Origin: Diplonema japonicum
Lineage: Eukaryota > Euglenozoa > Diplonemea > Diplonemida > Diplonemidae
Length of the DNA stretch: 64,000 nucleotides
Assembly (NCBI GenBank): GCA_964019335.1
Contig: OZ025659.1
Span: forward strand, 620,001 to 684,000
Direction: 5' to 3'
The position numbers and the translations under genes are program-made. This document shows positions 9,725-20,803 of the stretch, piece by piece. Under the pieces are notes generated by a model. That model was not told the origin of the DNA and searched no databases. It worked only from the letters and a program-made list of their open reading frames with translations. Each line of letters opens with the position of its first letter. Position 1 is the stretch's first letter.

Positions 9725-11757
9725 GTTTAGTGGTCTCAGGTGTGACAACATCATCCCCTTACGCAGGTCAAAGTAGAAGGCAGAATTTATTGCCTTCTTA
9801 CAGATACGCGGAATGACTAAGGGGCGAGCCAAGGGATGGGTAATTCACCCTTCTCTTAACAAATAGTTCAATTTATTTTCTTTTTGAATCAGTTCTTTTT
9901 TTCTCGCTGCACACTTAACGCCAAATAGTGTTGCAACCAAAGCCCCATTTTTTTTTTTGTTTTATTTTTTTTTAAACTCATTCTGATGGGCACGAACACT
10001 TCCTATCATAGTAATTCCTTCCCCTCCCCTCCCCCAGGCCCGCGGCTTTTCATTTAATTTATGTTCTTTTTCTTCTTCTTCTTTTTTTTTTTAACCCTTC
10101 GATTTGTTTTCTCTTCTTTTCCTTACCCTCTTTTTTTTTAATTTATACCGTAATTGGCTTTCTTCTTTTTATTCCCTTTCCTTTTTTAAGCTCTCGGAAC
10201 CGAACTTTCACTTTTTTTTTTTTCGAGAAAGCGGTCCTCAGATCATCATCTAGAGCTGCTGGTTAGGGAATGATTGATGATTGAACAAAAAAAAAGAAAA
10301 AAAAAAGAAAAGAACTTGAGGGGGTATTGGAAAAAAAGAGAAAACAAGAAGGGGGAAAAAAAAAAGAGAAAAAGGGCAATCACGAATCGAATAACATTTA
10401 TTGTAAGGGAGGGGTATGAGAAAAAAAAATTAATCGGCTTTTTTTTTTTTTATAAAGCTTTAATTAATTGTTGTAATGACGAAGAAGCTTTTATAGTTTT
10501 AAGGAGCCGGTTTCTTTTTTTTCTTTTTTTTTTCTTTTTTTTTTATATTGTAGTTGCTTTCCCTGCTCATTCTCCCCCCCCCCCCCCCCCCCTCATACTT
10601 TCCTCCCCCCCTTTTTTTTTCCTAAGTTATTTTTGACCCTTGTTTTAAAACCGACTTGTTGGATAACAAATGACATGCGTGGCATCACAATTCTCTTTGT
10701 GATACAAAATTTTTTCCTCCCCGCTTTTCTTTTTTTCTCTTTTTTTTTTCCTTTCTCCCTTCTTTTTTTTCAAAAATTAATGCGTTGTAGGTTGAATGTC
10801 GCCTAAAACGGTGCTGTTTCCCCCTTTTTTTTTTTTTTTTTTTGAATTCCATTCTGAAAACTTACAAATGGTGAAGCGGTGAGGAAGCAGACGACAGGGA
10901 TCGAAAAGGAAAAGAGAAAAAGAAAAAAAAAAATGCAAACAAATATTCTTTAAAAAAAAAAAGGCAATGCAAAAGTTTTTTCAAAAAAAAAAAAAGAAAG
11001 GGCACGCAATTTTTTCCTTTGTTTAACTCCAACAGAAATCTATTGGGTAAAAGATATTTTGGGATTTATTATATTCCTCCCCTCAAAGAAAAAAAGAAGA
11101 AGAAGAAAAAAAGAAGAAGAGATGAGAAAAGAGGGGAAATAATAAAGGCCACCTACCCTCCTCGCCCTTCGCTTCGCGTGGAAGGTAAGGAACAACTCTA
11201 AAAAATAGAAGAAAAAGAAAAGCAATATAGGGGGTGTAAATGAGATTTTTTTAAAAAAAAAAAAAGTGGGAAAAAGAAATATAGACGGAAATAACAACAT
11301 CAGCATTTCCCCCACACTCTCTCATCCCCCCTCCCCCCCCTTTTTTCCTTCGGGTCTGTAGTTTTTTTTACCCCCCCCTCCCAGTCTTCTTTTCTTTTTT
11401 TTTCTTTTTCTTTTTTTTTCTTCCATATCTACCCTGCTCCTCTTTTTTCCCCTATTCCTCTTTTTTACGTTTACTTTTCTTCCATCCGACACGCCCGTTG
11501 CTAGGGGGGAGCAGGTGAACTCGTGCCGAGCGCATCACTGGAAGAAAGCATCACATCTTCCTATTCGATGCTTACACGCAGTTGAGGAGACTACCTGCCT
11601 GATTGCGGGAGGCGGGTGTGCGTCTATCTTTGCACAAGCGACAACACAACAAAAGAAAAAAACGAAAAAGAAGAAGAAGAAAAAGCCACCGACACACAAA
11701 CAGGTTTACAACTTCTTCAATACTTTATCTACTCACCCACCTTACACACAAGATAAG
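9018..11757. other. 2.7-kb intergenic region without a supportable gene
   Basis: Mostly T, A and C homopolymers and pyrimidine-rich low-complexity sequence. Islands of ordinary complexity occur near 9725-9850 (with a short hairpin around AAGGCAGAATTTATTGCCTT) and 10240-10280. It contains one copy of the 43-bp tail repeat (9905-9947). The final 250 bases before the next gene are of higher complexity and form the 5' region of family member 2. Confidence 0.55.
9905..9947 (+). repeat. 43-bp 'tail' repeat, diverged copy
   Basis: It matches the 43-bp sequence at 15045-15087 and 36359-36401 with about five differences, and is followed by a T tract as in the other two copies. The copy at 36359 is the 3' end of an SL-headed element, so this is probably a 5'-truncated remnant of that element family. 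Confidence 0.6.
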
Positions 11758-12843
11758 ATGATGCAGCGTGCTGCTCTACTCGTGCTGGCGGCCTTGGCGG
11801 CTGAGGCCTCGACAGGGGTCCCTATGGAGATCATGGTGAAGAACTGGTGCGGGAGCCCCTTGAAGAACATCGTGTACACTGTAGAAGGGAGGGGGGCGCA
11901 GGTGTGCGGGGCGATGTTCGAGCTGGACGAGGCGAGGAAGACCTGCAGGAGAGGGACGCAGTACGAGTGCTACATCCCGAAGTGCTTCTCGAACGGAGAG
12001 GCGGTACCCTTGAAGGACGGGAAGGCGGTCCCCCCGTGTGACGTGAACCCGGCGGCGATCGACCCGACGGTGCCTGTTCCTCCGAAGACCGGAAACGGGG
12101 CGGGCCTCGTCCCCGACACGACTGTGACAACCAGCTTCGTGGCGAGGGCCCTCACGAACCTCCCGAACAGCCAAGGGCTGAGGGAAGGGTGGCCCGACAT
12201 CCCGAACTCCGCCTTCCTGAACTACCCGCAGTCCCTGGTGAACCGTTTGGGGCAGATCCCCAACGTCTACATCGACAACACCTTCGAGATCCGCTTCGCC
12301 TGCACCTCGGGAGGGGCGGACGACAAGTGCGACCTCTTCGCCTTCATCTACAGGTGCCCTCCCTGCACCTTCTCGAACGGAGGGGACTTCACGACGAAGC
12401 TCCTCGCCGACGGGTGGGAGCCGTACAACTGCGACGTGAAGTTCCAGCTTGACCAGACGGTGCCCACCCACGAGCACTCCACCCTCGTCTACCACAGGCA
12501 GATGGACAAGCACGACATGAGGGAGACGGACAAGTGGTACACCATCAAGGCCGACTCCCTTCTGGAGCTGTCCTGGTTCGCGACGAGCAGGGCGACGGCG
12601 CACTGCAGCGACCACGACGGCGACGAAGCGATGTGCATGACCGACCTTCCCGACGAGTGCCAGTGGGACGCGCAGACGCAGAGCTGCAACCGTGTGCTGT
12701 GCCCGGCAAAGTCGCAGGGTCCCGACCGTGTGCACCTCCCGGGTCCCAATGGAAACCCCAGCAAGCCCAAGGGTCCTTGGGTCCAGAAGTGCAAGGTGTG
12801 CGTCGACGAGGAGCGCGACATGTACATGCCCAATCTGAAGTAG
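11758..12843 (+). CDS. Secreted Cys-rich family protein, member 2 (361 aa)
   Basis: Family of unknown function. The signal peptide is MMQRAALLVLAALAAEAS; a second ATG follows directly at 11761. Its N-terminal variable region has its own Cys set (WCGSPLKN, CGAMFELDEARKTC, YECYIPKCF), similar in layout to members 3 and 5. The core is complete (GWPDIPNSAFLN, RLGQIPNVYIDN, CDLFAFIYRCPPCTF, DGWEPYNCDVKFQLDQTVPTHEH, ECQWDAQTQSCNRVLCP). A Gly/Pro-rich linker (GPDRVHLPGPNGNPSKPKGPW) and the KCKVCVDEERDMYMPNLK end follow. Third codon positions are strongly C/G, which also creates a long spurious antisense frame. Secreted or surface location is inferred from the signal peptide and Cys content. Confidence 0.85.
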   Translation: MMQRAALLVLAALAAEASTGVPMEIMVKNWCGSPLKNIVYTVEGRGAQVCGAMFELDEARKTCRRGTQYECYIPKCFSNGEAVPLKDGKAVPPCDVNPAAIDPTVPVPPKTGNGAGLVPDTTVTTSFVARALTNLPNSQGLREGWPDIPNSAFLNYPQSLVNRLGQIPNVYIDNTFEIRFACTSGGADDKCDLFAFIYRCPPCTFSNGGDFTTKLLADGWEPYNCDVKFQLDQTVPTHEHSTLVYHRQMDKHDMRETDKWYTIKADSLLELSWFATSRATAHCSDHDGDEAMCMTDLPDECQWDAQTQSCNRVLCPAKSQGPDRVHLPGPNGNPSKPKGPWVQKCKVCVDEERDMYMPNLK

Positions 12844-13601
12844 GGCTTCCTCAAGACTGGTGGCGTGAGCGAGAAACTGACATAGTATTGTTAACTTTTT
12901 ATTTTTCCATTAGACTCTTAGATATTTCAATTGGCAGGGGTACCACCGACATCTTTTTTTTGGTAACCCACTCCTTTCTTTTTATTGGGGATGCAGGCTT
13001 ATTATTATGATTGCTTCCCGGAACACCTTCCTCGTTGCCAGCGAATGGTGACGACAGAGGGTGAGTAGCCTGCAAGCACACTTTACAAGCACCACCTCTG
13101 AAGTGAGAACGAAGATGCATCTATGTTCTCCCGATCTGTACAGTACTTCATGAAAGCACTGTGTGAAGAGCAAGCGGGTGTTGTAGAAACCTTTTTTCAT
13201 TATTTCCTTTTCTTTGGCACAAAGTAACTTAGCTATCTCTCGTGGCCAAGTTTTTTTTCTTAATTTTTGACTCCCCCTTTCCCACTTTGATAACATCAGC
13301 CCCCTCCCCATTATCTCTGCTTTGGTTTACTTCTTACCACCGCAGATCCTGTACCTTCTTCGATGCACACCTCTCTCCTTTTGAAATACGCGGAAAGGAT
13401 GGATTGTTCAGAAGTTGGTGTTCCTCCCTCTAGTTCTTTCATTTTTAAAACACTCTGTGGACTCAGACGTTTATGGTTGCGGTTCGATTCACTTTTCCTT
13501 TTGTTATTCTATTCCCGCGGTGCCGAATTGAAGAAAACCCTTTTTTCAAAACAGTTCGATAACCACGCAAACTTTTAAAAAAAAAAAAAAAAAGAACAAA
13601 A
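12844..13601. other. 5' region of family member 3, shared with the pseudogene
   Basis: No gene. Two blocks (13364-13426 and 13438-13515) are nearly identical to blocks upstream of the degenerate copy at 16704-16766 and 16958-17045. They are therefore ancestral 5' flank or UTR duplicated together with the gene. An A tract of about 17 precedes the ATG at 13602. Confidence 0.6.
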
Positions 13602-14651
13602 ATGCACGCATTCTTAGCCTTGACGGCCTTCGCAGCGACAGCTGCTGCTGAACATAAGATGTACATCAGTGTGAAAGGTGCATGCCCTGCAACAGAGAAC
13701 GTCTTTGTGAGGGGGTCGCCTGTGAAGGTGTGCGGTGCGACCACTAAACTGGACGCGACCAAGAAGACATGCTACAAGCAGTTCGAGCAAAAAGAGGAGT
13801 GCTTCATCCCAGCATGCTACGAAGGGAAGATCCCCCCTTCGAACATGAAGGAGTGCCAGGCGAGTGCCAACGCTGTTGACGTGAACGACATGGGTGTGGA
13901 CGTGAGGGCTGCCGCCCTTGCCCCCACGAGCTTCAGGGACAGCTTTCTCGCAGCCTTCCTCACCAACGATGTGAACTCCAACGGTCTGAGGTGGGGGTGG
14001 CCCGACATCCCGAACTCCGCGTTCCTGAACATCCCCGACTCGCTGGTGGGGCGTTTGGGACAGATCCCCAACGTGTACGTAGGTGGGGGGTTCAAGATCA
14101 CCTTCGACTGCACCATTGCTGGTGAGGGCGACATGTGTGACATCTTCGCCTTCATTTACAGGTGCCCGCCATGCACCTTCGCAAACGGGGGGACTCAGGA
14201 CGGCGGAAGCTTCGTGCTTGACCTCCTCGCCGACGGGTGGGAGCCGTACAACTGCGACGTGCAGTTCCAGCTGGACCAGACGGTTCCTACCCACAAGCAC
14301 GACACCATTGTGTACCACAAGCAGATCCCGAAGCACGGGGTGAGGGAGACCGGGTACACCATCGCCCCTCAGGGTATTTTGGAGCTTGCTTGGTTCGCGA
14401 CGAGCGAGGCGACGGCGCACTGCAAGGACTACAACGAGGCCCAGTGCAACACGATCCTCCCCGACGAGTGCAAGTGGGACATGGAGGCGCAGACCTGCAA
14501 CCGTGTGCTGTGCCCTGTGAGGTCGCAGGGCCCCGACCGCGTGCACCTCCCGGGTCCTGGTGGACCCCACAAGCCCAAGGGTCCTTGGGTCCAGAAGTGC
14601 AAGGTGTGCGTCGACGAGGAGCGCGACATGTACATGCCCAAGCTGATTTAA
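13602..14651 (+). CDS. Secreted Cys-rich family protein, member 3 (349 aa)
   Basis: Family of unknown function. The signal peptide is MHAFLALTAFAATAAA. The N-terminal variable region (residues 20-85: CPATENVFVRGSPVKVCGA, TCYKQFEQKEECFIPACY) is closely related to member 5. Bases 13832-14180 are identical to 18208-18556 of member 5 (349 bp without a difference), spanning the linker and the core GWPDIPNSAFLN to RCPPCTF. After that point it has its own insert (ANGGTQDGGSFVLDLLADGW), then the usual VPTHKH, ATAHC, ECKWDMEAQTC and KCKVCVDEERDMYMPKL motifs. The identical block with diverged flanks indicates recent gene conversion rather than simple recent duplication. Confidence 0.86.
   Translation: MHAFLALTAFAATAAAEHKMYISVKGACPATENVFVRGSPVKVCGATTKLDATKKTCYKQFEQKEECFIPACYEGKIPPSNMKECQASANAVDVNDMGVDVRAAALAPTSFRDSFLAAFLTNDVNSNGLRWGWPDIPNSAFLNIPDSLVGRLGQIPNVYVGGGFKITFDCTIAGEGDMCDIFAFIYRCPPCTFANGGTQDGGSFVLDLLADGWEPYNCDVQFQLDQTVPTHKHDTIVYHKQIPKHGVRETGYTIAPQGILELAWFATSEATAHCKDYNEAQCNTILPDECKWDMEAQTCNRVLCPVRSQGPDRVHLPGPGGPHKPKGPWVQKCKVCVDEERDMYMPKLI
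13832..14180 (+). repeat. 349-bp block identical to 18208-18556 (gene conversion tract)
   Basis: I compared the two stretches base by base and found no difference across 349 bp. The flanking coding sequence differs at both edges (T/C at the left edge, G/T at the right) and is more diverged beyond. The block lies wholly inside the coding regions of family members 3 and 5. Confidence 0.85.
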
Positions 14652-15044
14652 GTTCGTTCGGTTGGGTTGGGGAAGATTCCCCTTCCACCCTTATTTCCCT
14701 CTTCATCCTTTCCCCACCCTTGAGTACCGGAGAATAATCAACAACAACAAAAACAAAAACAAAAAATGAAAAGGCTGTAATGTACCAACCCATCCCGCCA
14801 AGCTAACACCTTTGAGACACTGGCTCCCAAAAGAAATATCAGAAAATAGAAAAGAAATGACGCTTCTGTCGAACCCCTCCAGATATCCGATTATTAAAAA
14901 ACAAAAAAAATAAAAGAAAAAAAAAAGAAAGACGAAAAGAAAACGAGAAGAAAAAGAAAACTGGTTTAAAATGATGAGCGTATTATCAGTACTGCTTTTT
15001 AATTTTTAAGGTTTTTTATATGTTTTTTTTGTTTTTTTTCCAAT

Positions 15045-15084
15045 CGTTGCACGCTTAACGCCACCTAGTGTTGCAATCAAAGCC

Positions 15085-15087
<3 letters not shown>
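15045..15087 (+). repeat. 43-bp 'tail' repeat
   Basis: Identical to 36359-36401 and followed by a long T tract. No homology extends upstream of the first base, consistent with a 5'-truncated insertion of the SL-headed element found at 36 kb. Confidence 0.65.
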
Positions 15088-15120
<33 letters not shown>

Positions 15121-15380
15121 CACGGTTTCTGGAGGTTAATCTTTATGGGAGAGCGGTCCAACCTTCGGTGTCTTGCACTTGCTGGGGTTCTGGGTACTCC
15201 AGGTATTCGGGGTTTCCCCTTTAGGTTCACACCTTTTCCCCCCCATTTTTTTTCTGCGACTCGCTTTTCTTTGTGTTCCCTCCTTGGCTTTTTTTAATTA
15301 AAAGTTAGCTTTTTCTGCTAGCTACCTTAAAAAAAGTATTCAAGAAATTTTTTATTTACGAAGAAAATATTGCTCAATAA

Positions 15381-15413
<33 letters not shown>

Positions 15414-16703
15414 GAGGAAGGGATGGAAGAGAAAAGAAATAAAAGAAAAAAAAAATAAAAGGAAAGCGTATGCATAGCGATATTTCGTATTACGCAATAT
15501 TGTTGAAACTTTAAAAAAAAAAACTAAACAAGTTAATGGGCAGTGGAATGAGTAATTTTCTTAGGGTAGAATATAGCTTATGAAACGCCGCAGAGGCTAG
15601 TATTTTTTTTTCCTCCGCTTTTCTGCTCTTTTCTCTCTCTTTTTCAAATTTTGTCAACCTTCCCGTCTATATACAGATTCTACAGCCTCTTTTTTTTTTT
15701 TTTTTATATTTATATAGTTTTTTTTTTCTTTTTGTGCAACATTCATTTTATTTTATATTTTTTTTCAATCTCACTTTATTACATCTTCCACCCTTTTGCG
15801 AGAAGAAATGAAGATCGGGTGGGGAGCGACATAATTTTTGATCCTTTGCTACAGACTTCTCCCCCCCCTTTTTCTCTATGCGCCACCCTTTCGGGCCTTT
15901 ATTTTTCTTCCCCCCCCATCTTTTTTTAATTTTCTTTTCCGAAAAGAAAAACAGGGTAAAAAAAAAAGAAAGAGGGGGAAAAGAATAGAGATGAGAAATT
16001 CCAACAAAAAAAACTTCTTTTTTTATTGTAGAGCGCTGCCAACACCGGCCTCCTTTAACTCTTATATTTATTATTATTATAGCTTAACTGAACAGGGAAA
16101 CTCTTTTCTTTTTCGTGTTATTTCACTCTTTTTCTCTCCCATAGGGCGGCCCTCTAGCGGGGGGCTTGTCCTGTACTTTGAGTTTTCTTTTTTTTTCATT
16201 TTTTTTTTCACCTCCACCTGCCTCGGTCCTTCCGCCTTTATTATTAATTTAAAGGCCTAGATAGCAATTCTGGGAACCGAAAACCTTCCTACTTCTCTTT
16301 TCATTTAGCTCTTTCCCTTTTTTTTTTTTTTTTTTTTTTTTCCTATTACTGTAAAATGAAAGTATCCTATTTGGGACCTCCTTCTGCTGGAAGAATATAT
16401 CGTTAAACTGTCAAAGAGAAAATATATGCCCAGGTGGCTGCTGTGGTAGCCACATCTGACAAGCACTTCCGCTGACTTAAAGGAGATTTTTTTTTTTTTG
16501 GTTTACAGTATTCTAAAAAAAAAAAGTACCCCTTATAATACTTATTGCCTTAATGGGTAGGGGGTTTCCCCCCCTTTTTTTTCGTTTTCCCCCCCTCCCC
16601 TTCCTCTCTCGTCTTTTTTCTTCCCCCCCCCCCCCCGCAGATCGAGAAAAATAGTGAGGGGAAAAAAAAAAAGAAACACCGCTTTGTCAGCACTTCTCTC
16701 CTT

Positions 16704-17045
16704 TGCACACCTCTCTCCTTTTGAAATACGCGGAAAGGATGGGTTGTTCGGAAGTTGGTGTTCCTCTCTGTTTTTTCTTTTTTTCCCCCCTGCAACGAGC
16801 CTTCGACTTGTCTAAACAAAAGGGGAACGTTGGCAACGTGTTTCGGGTTTTACAAACTTCTCCAGGTTTTACCCGGCACGTACAAACAACGGCCAGTTCC
16901 TCTTTCTTCTTTTAAGGGTGGACCCTTAAACAAACATCGCTTTTTTTTTTTTCTCTTCCATTTTTATAACACTCTGTGAGATCAGACGTTTATTCCTCCG
17001 GTTCGCTTCATTTCCTTTTGTTTTCCTATTCCTATTCTATAGTGC
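16704..17045 (+). repeat. Duplicated 5' flank of the Cys-rich family, interrupted by an R1 repeat
   Basis: The blocks at 16704-16766 and 16958-17045 match 13364-13426 and 13438-13515, where they lie almost adjacent. The extra sequence between them here includes an R1 dispersed repeat (16791-16905). This indicates insertion of R1 after the flank was duplicated. Confidence 0.65.
16791..16905 (+). repeat. R1 dispersed repeat
   Basis: It contains ACTTGTCTAAACAAAAGGGG, then AACGTTGGCAACG, then ACCCGGCACGT and AACGGCCAGTTCCTC. The same ordered elements occur at 30610-30726 and, shortened, at 55535-55610. The start is also present in reverse orientation near 24886-24920. It is a dispersed element of unknown type with no coding capacity. 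Confidence 0.65.
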
Positions 17046-17120
17046 TGCTCATGCACTCAGGTTACACGAGAATTGAGGAGAAAAGGAAGAAGAAAAATAA
17101 AAAAGAGAGACCATGACAAA

Positions 17121-17775
17121 ATGAGGACGTCGCCTCCTGTTGTGCTGTTTGGCTGGTTGAGCACATTGTTGCTGCAGCGGGATCGCCCCTGCTGTTCATG
17201 AACGTGGAGGAGGAATGCAACGAGAGCACCTGCTGGGGGGAGAAGGTTCAGGGACACTCTGGTGCAGTGCTACATCCCCGCGTGCTTCAAGGGGACGGCG
17301 CCACCAGCAGGGGTGAAGGAGGCGTGTGCGGTGTCGATGCTCGCACGGGCACAGCAGAACCAGAGGGAACGGGGTCGGGTCAGCAGCAGCTGTCCCTCCA
17401 ACAACAGTGAAGGACAGCTTCTCTGTTCAGGGCCTCACGAACCCAACCAGGGGAAGCGGGATGGGGTGGCCCGATATCCCGAACTCTGCGTTCCTGAACT
17501 ACATGGACTGCACGCAGGGGGGGGATGGGGACAAGAGGCGCCCTCCCTGCACCTTCTCGAACGGGAAGAACTTCGTGGGGGAACTCCTCGCCGACGGGAG
17601 CCGTACACCTGCGACGTGAGGTTCCAGCTTGACCACCGAAGGGGACGCACCAACACCCCACCCTCGTCTACCACAAGCAGATTCCCGAGAAGACCCTGTA
17701 CACGATCTCCCCGAAGGCTCTGCTGGAGCTCTCCTGGTACGCCGACGGCCCACTGCAGCAGCTGTGCTGCTCCTG
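17121..17775 (+). pseudogene. Degenerate Cys-rich family member
   Basis: The flank matches member 3, and family motifs appear in order but in different frames: a signal-like start at 17121, then CYIPACFKGTAPPAGVKEAC, then GWPDIPNSAFLNY. Next comes a deletion that removes the RLGQIPNVY...FIYRC region and joins directly to RPPCTFSNG. LLADGS and CDVRFQLDH follow after another lesion, and the last motif is LLELSWYA. The entire C-terminal Cys-rich part (ECQWD to KCKVCVDDERD) is absent. Several frameshifts and stops, including one about 25 codons after the start, rule out a functional product. Confidence 0.85.
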
Positions 17776-17980
17776 TTTTTTGTCCCTAGGTTTATCTTCA
17801 TTCTCTGCCTTCCTTTGCTGTACAAGCTTTGTGCCCCTGTGATTATTAAAAGGAATAATAAATCTAACCTAAGTTATCGAGTTTCTTCCTTATTTGCCAA
17901 AGTAGCTTTTTTGTTATCGATGTAAAACCACCACCCACCCCACAAAACAGTTTTCATACTAACTTCACATCTAACGTAAG

Positions 17981-19021
17981 ATGCTCTTCATGATGGCACT
18001 CGCAGCAACGATCTCCGTTGCAGACCACAAGATGTACATGAACGTGAAGGGGGCATGCCCCGCAAGGGAGAACGTCTTTGTGAAGGGGTCGCCTGTGAAG
18101 GTGTGCGGTGCGACCAACACACTCGATGAGACTAAGAAGACGTGTTGGAAATCGTTCGGAAGCACCAAAGCGGAGTGCTTCATCCCAGCATGCTATGACG
18201 GGAAGACCCCCCCTTCGAACATGAAGGAGTGCCAGGCGAGTGCCAACGCTGTTGACGTGAACGACATGGGTGTGGACGTGAGGGCTGCCGCCCTTGCCCC
18301 CACGAGCTTCAGGGACAGCTTTCTCGCAGCCTTCCTCACCAACGATGTGAACTCCAACGGTCTGAGGTGGGGGTGGCCCGACATCCCGAACTCCGCGTTC
18401 CTGAACATCCCCGACTCGCTGGTGGGGCGTTTGGGACAGATCCCCAACGTGTACGTAGGTGGGGGGTTCAAGATCACCTTCGACTGCACCATTGCTGGTG
18501 AGGGCGACATGTGTGACATCTTCGCCTTCATTTACAGGTGCCCGCCATGCACCTTCTCTGACGGTGGTGGCTTTGTTTTGGAGCTCCTCGCCGACGGGTG
18601 GGAGCCGTACTCCTGCGACGTGCAGTTCCAGCTGGACCAGACGGTTCCAACCCACAAGCACGACACCATTGTGTACCACAAGCAGATCCCGAAGCACGGG
18701 GTGAGGGAGACCGGGTACACCATCGCCCCTGCTGAGGTTTTGGAGCTTGCTTGGTTCGCGACGAGCGAGGCGACGGCGCACTGCAGCGACTATGACAAGG
18801 ACCAGTGCGCTACTGAACTCCCGGATGAATGCAAATGGGACGCAGAGATTCAGGAATGCACTCGTATTTTGTGCCCACCTAAGTCGCAGGGTCCCGACCG
18901 TGTGCACCGCCCAGGTCCTGGGGGTCACTTCACCGAGCCCAAGGGTCCTTGGGTCCAGAAGTGCAAGGTGTGCGTCGACGACGAGCGCGACATGTACATG
19001 CCCCCTATGCCGATTTCCTAG
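17981..19021 (+). CDS. Secreted Cys-rich family protein, member 5 (346 aa)
   Basis: Family of unknown function. The signal peptide is MLFMMALAATISVA, and the N-terminal region (CPARENVFVKGSPVKVCGA) closely parallels member 3. It shares the 349-bp identical tract 18208-18556 with member 3. Outside it, the C-terminal part differs (ECKWDAEIQECTRILCPPKSQGPDRV, ending DERDMYMPPMPIS). The terminal residues diverge from the usual PKLK. Core motifs and all core cysteines are present, so it is probably functional. It lies 200 bp downstream of the pseudogene copy, forming a local tandem cluster of three. Confidence 0.86.
   Translation: MLFMMALAATISVADHKMYMNVKGACPARENVFVKGSPVKVCGATNTLDETKKTCWKSFGSTKAECFIPACYDGKTPPSNMKECQASANAVDVNDMGVDVRAAALAPTSFRDSFLAAFLTNDVNSNGLRWGWPDIPNSAFLNIPDSLVGRLGQIPNVYVGGGFKITFDCTIAGEGDMCDIFAFIYRCPPCTFSDGGGFVLELLADGWEPYSCDVQFQLDQTVPTHKHDTIVYHKQIPKHGVRETGYTIAPAEVLELAWFATSEATAHCSDYDKDQCATELPDECKWDAEIQECTRILCPPKSQGPDRVHRPGPGGHFTEPKGPWVQKCKVCVDDERDMYMPPMPIS
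18208..18556 (+). repeat. 349-bp block identical to 13832-14180
   Basis: Partner of the conversion tract in family member 3; see that entry. It lies inside the coding sequence. Confidence 0.85.
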
Positions 19022-19683
19022 GTGAGGGGTGCAGAAGAATTTTGTCAATTTATATCATTTCATGAGAAAGAAAACGAAAGAAAAAATGAAAAAAAGGGCT
19101 CACTCTCCCCATTTTCTCTCTTTTTCTTTTTTTTTTTTTTGTATTTTTTTTTCTTCTTTTTTTTTCCCCTTTTAGAAAAGCTCTCCCTCCTAGATTGTTT
19201 TCTCTTTTTTTTTCCCTTCCTCTCCACTGTTTTTTTTTTCTTTTGAAGTGTGTAAAACGACACATTTTAGAGGTGGAACATGGGGAGGGGGGAAAGAGAA
19301 AGGAAATTAGCAACAGATCAATTAACAAGAAGGGGAAAGAGAGAAAAAAAAACACAAAGGAAAATGTAGAAAAAAAAGAAAAAGGAGAAATGTAACGGGG
19401 TGGAAACAGGCCCTACTCTCAAAAATATATCCAAGCAAAGAAAAGAAGAAAAAAAAAAAGAAGAATAAAGCGAGATGTTTCTGAAAAGATCTTTTTTCGC
19501 CTTACTTTTTTTTTTTTTAAAGTAATTCCACGATAGCAGTGGTTTTGCTGTAGAGCACTATCGCACCCTTCCCTTCCCTTCCCTTCCCTTGTTTTTTTTT
19601 TATTATTATTTTTTTTTATTGGTCACACGCTGTAGAACAGTAGGAACTACGAGGAAGGATGCCTCTCCTTATTCCTATGCCGG

Positions 19684-19715
<32 letters not shown>

Positions 19716-20803
19716 TTGTCAATATTTTTAAATTAAATTTTTAGTCAGTGGCAACCAAAGAGCCAGACATTATACTTCATATTTTCTTGTTATTACTTTT
19801 CTATATTTTCTTCGGAAAAATCTAACTTTTTTCTTCTTCTTTTCATATTATTTGCTTCAAGGCGGCTTGCGTTAAAATCTTTTTCCGTTTTTTTTTTTCC
19901 CGCTCGACCCTATAGGATATCTCCCTCCCTCTTTTTTTTTCCTTTTTTTTCTCACTTCCTCTCCCTTTTTTTTTCTCCCTTTTTTTTTTTTCCCTTTTTT
20001 TTGTGTGTGTTTCTCCCGTGCTCCTCTGGCTGTTGTGTTTGATACTCCACCCCACAAGATGATTGATGAACTTACAACGAAAAAAAAAGAAAAAGAAAAA
20101 GAAAAAAAAACTCCCCTGAAAAATAAAAAAAAACAAAACGCCTATCTATCATATTTTTATTTCTGTTGAAGCACGCCAATGATTAATTAATTCGGTGCTT
20201 GGATGGGTAGGGGGAGGTAAGTACTATCGTTTTGTATGTGGATGGGTCACTGATCCTTTCTTCATTTCTTTTTTTTCCTCTTCTTCTTTCTCCGCAACAT
20301 TTAGCCTAAGATTGAATTTCTGGAGGGGACTTTCTGGTGGGTTACGAAACAACACATTTTAAAATTCATTTTCTTTCTTTCTTTTTTTTCTTCTCTTCTC
20401 CTCTTTCTTTTCTTTTGGCAAAACTCCACACCCCTCCGGCACACAATGCAAACCGCATAGTGACGAGGACCACGTGTGACCCCCCCGTCCACTAGTGTGT
20501 CCTAAAGGAACACACTACATATAAATATGGAGTAAGGTACTCTTGACACAGGGCCTACCTAACGCTAAAATTAATTAAATTTGAAAAAAAAAAAGAAAAA
20601 AGAATGGACGGACACCACATTTCTTTTTGCAAAGCGAACAACTCCCTCGAAGTGGAATGTCCACGCTTTTCTTTTTTTTTCCTTCTTCTTTTTTTCTTTT
20701 TTCTTTTCTTTTTCAATTCCCCTTCTCATCACACACACAAAAAAAAGAAAGGGGAAACACATAAAAAAAAAAAAAAAGAAACACACAATAAAAAAAAGAT
20801 GCG
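19022..20803. other. 1.8-kb spacer, no supportable gene
   Basis: Low-complexity T-, A- and GA-rich sequence. It holds an A tract near 19682-19710, four CCCTT pentamer repeats near 19568-19590, and a small hairpin near 19532-19565. A tight hairpin at 20493-20517 is followed by TATAAATA. Confidence 0.5.
20493..20517. repeat. Short inverted repeat upstream of the Kelch-kinase gene
   Basis: The arms TAGTGTGT and ACACACTA flank a 9-base loop and are followed within a few bases by TATAAATA. It could be a structural element or a chance palindrome. No function is assigned. Confidence 0.35.

Larger units (their letters stand above)
14652..17120. other. 2.5-kb spacer with repeats, no supportable gene
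   Basis: It contains the second 43-bp tail repeat (15045-15087) followed by a tract of more than 30 T, and an A tract near 15389-15412. Patches of ordinary sequence at 15119-15240 and 16355-16480 look neither coding nor like a recognised RNA; the latter includes a hairpin GTGGCT...AGCCAC. From 16704 it carries the duplicated 5' flank of the Cys-rich family, interrupted by an R1 dispersed repeat. Confidence 0.5.
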
